Assembly (NCBI GenBank): GCA_009792885.1
Contig: WMCF01000003.1
Coordinates: forward strand, 10,644,518-10,708,517
Reading direction: 5' to 3'
Length of the DNA stretch: 64,000 nt
Source: Eremophila alpestris peregrina
Lineage: Eukaryota > Chordata > Aves > Passeriformes > Alaudidae
Shown: in pieces, positions 63,901-64,000 of the stretch
How the letters are laid out: each line of letters begins with the position of its first letter
Numbering within the stretch: the stretch's first letter is position 1
Position numbers and translations under genes: made by a program
Notes under the pieces: model-generated
Database searches by the model: none
What the model was told of the DNA's origin: nothing
Seen by the model: the letters and a program-made list of their open reading frames with translations, nothing else

Positions 63901-64000
63901 AACAACGAGGAAAACTTCTACGAGCAGCAACACAAGTCTGGAAATTCCTCCCAAGACTGAACAATGCTCTTGAAATTAGCATGCACTGAAGTCCATGCCC
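60941..64000. other. AT-rich DNA, no gene seen
   Basis: It contains an A-rich tract at 63029-63085 (AAATAAATAAATAAAAC-like) and T-rich runs near 63735-63760. Frames of 60-93 codons lack motifs. No repeat family is recognised. Confidence 0.6.
63029..63085. repeat. A-rich low-complexity tract
   Basis: AAATA and AAACA units, grading into AAACAAAACAAAG. Confidence 0.85.

Noticed and set aside
1..64000. CRISPR arrays, bacterial operons, phage or tRNA/rRNA genes
   Set aside because: No regularly spaced repeats, no ribosome-binding-site-led long frames and no tRNA A/B-box pairs were seen; the CR1 and LTR content shows this is bird nuclear DNA.

Overview
This is vertebrate, almost certainly bird, nuclear DNA without a recognisable protein-coding gene. 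The bird assignment rests on several 3'-anchored CR1 LINE fragments (conserved 'gaggcactggaacaggttgccca' region, ends in TTCTATGATTCTGTGATTCT-like octamer repeats) and on LTRs of avian endogenous-retrovirus type. Some of these LTRs look like families I associate with songbirds, but that narrower placement is from memory and is only inference. The DNA is AT-rich, has no CpG-island-like stretch and no tRNA or rRNA gene. Every open reading frame is short (about 60-133 codons); those that can be explained lie in CR1 or LTR sequence, and the rest look like chance. The window reads as a gene desert or the inside of a very large intron.

Layout: 1-2.6 kb plain AT-rich DNA. 2.64-3.99 kb: a 19-bp tandem triplication abutting a minus-strand LTR, then a second LTR of the same family on the plus strand (head-to-head). 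8.7-9.5 kb: two CR1 pieces. 11.56-11.80 and 14.75-14.97 kb: candidate conserved non-coding elements, the first with two RFX-like X-boxes. 15.4 kb CR1 (minus) and 17.7-18.4 kb CR1 (plus). 21.3 kb: a candidate regulatory element. 22.2-23.0 kb: a solo LTR with TG...CA ends and a perfect 5-bp target-site duplication. 26.2-27.2 kb: a minus-strand LTR followed by a tRNA-His-like primer-binding site, so the remnant 5' end of a provirus. 27.8-29.4 and 31.6-31.8 kb: more regulatory-element candidates, including a perfect 16-bp homeodomain-type palindrome. 32.2-32.7 kb: LTR-like sequence. 43.6-46.7 kb: a repeat cluster of three CR1 copies, one an RT/3'-UTR chimera, plus LTR-like sequence with a GAAA microsatellite. 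60.6-60.9 kb: the last CR1. The stretches between hold no feature I can support.

There is no operon or pathway here. What may matter biologically is the possible long-range enhancer content between repeat insertions, and the history recorded in the LTR and CR1 junctions. I found no convincing new protein-coding or RNA system. All element calls come from reading the sequence against remembered consensus patterns; no search or alignment was run.
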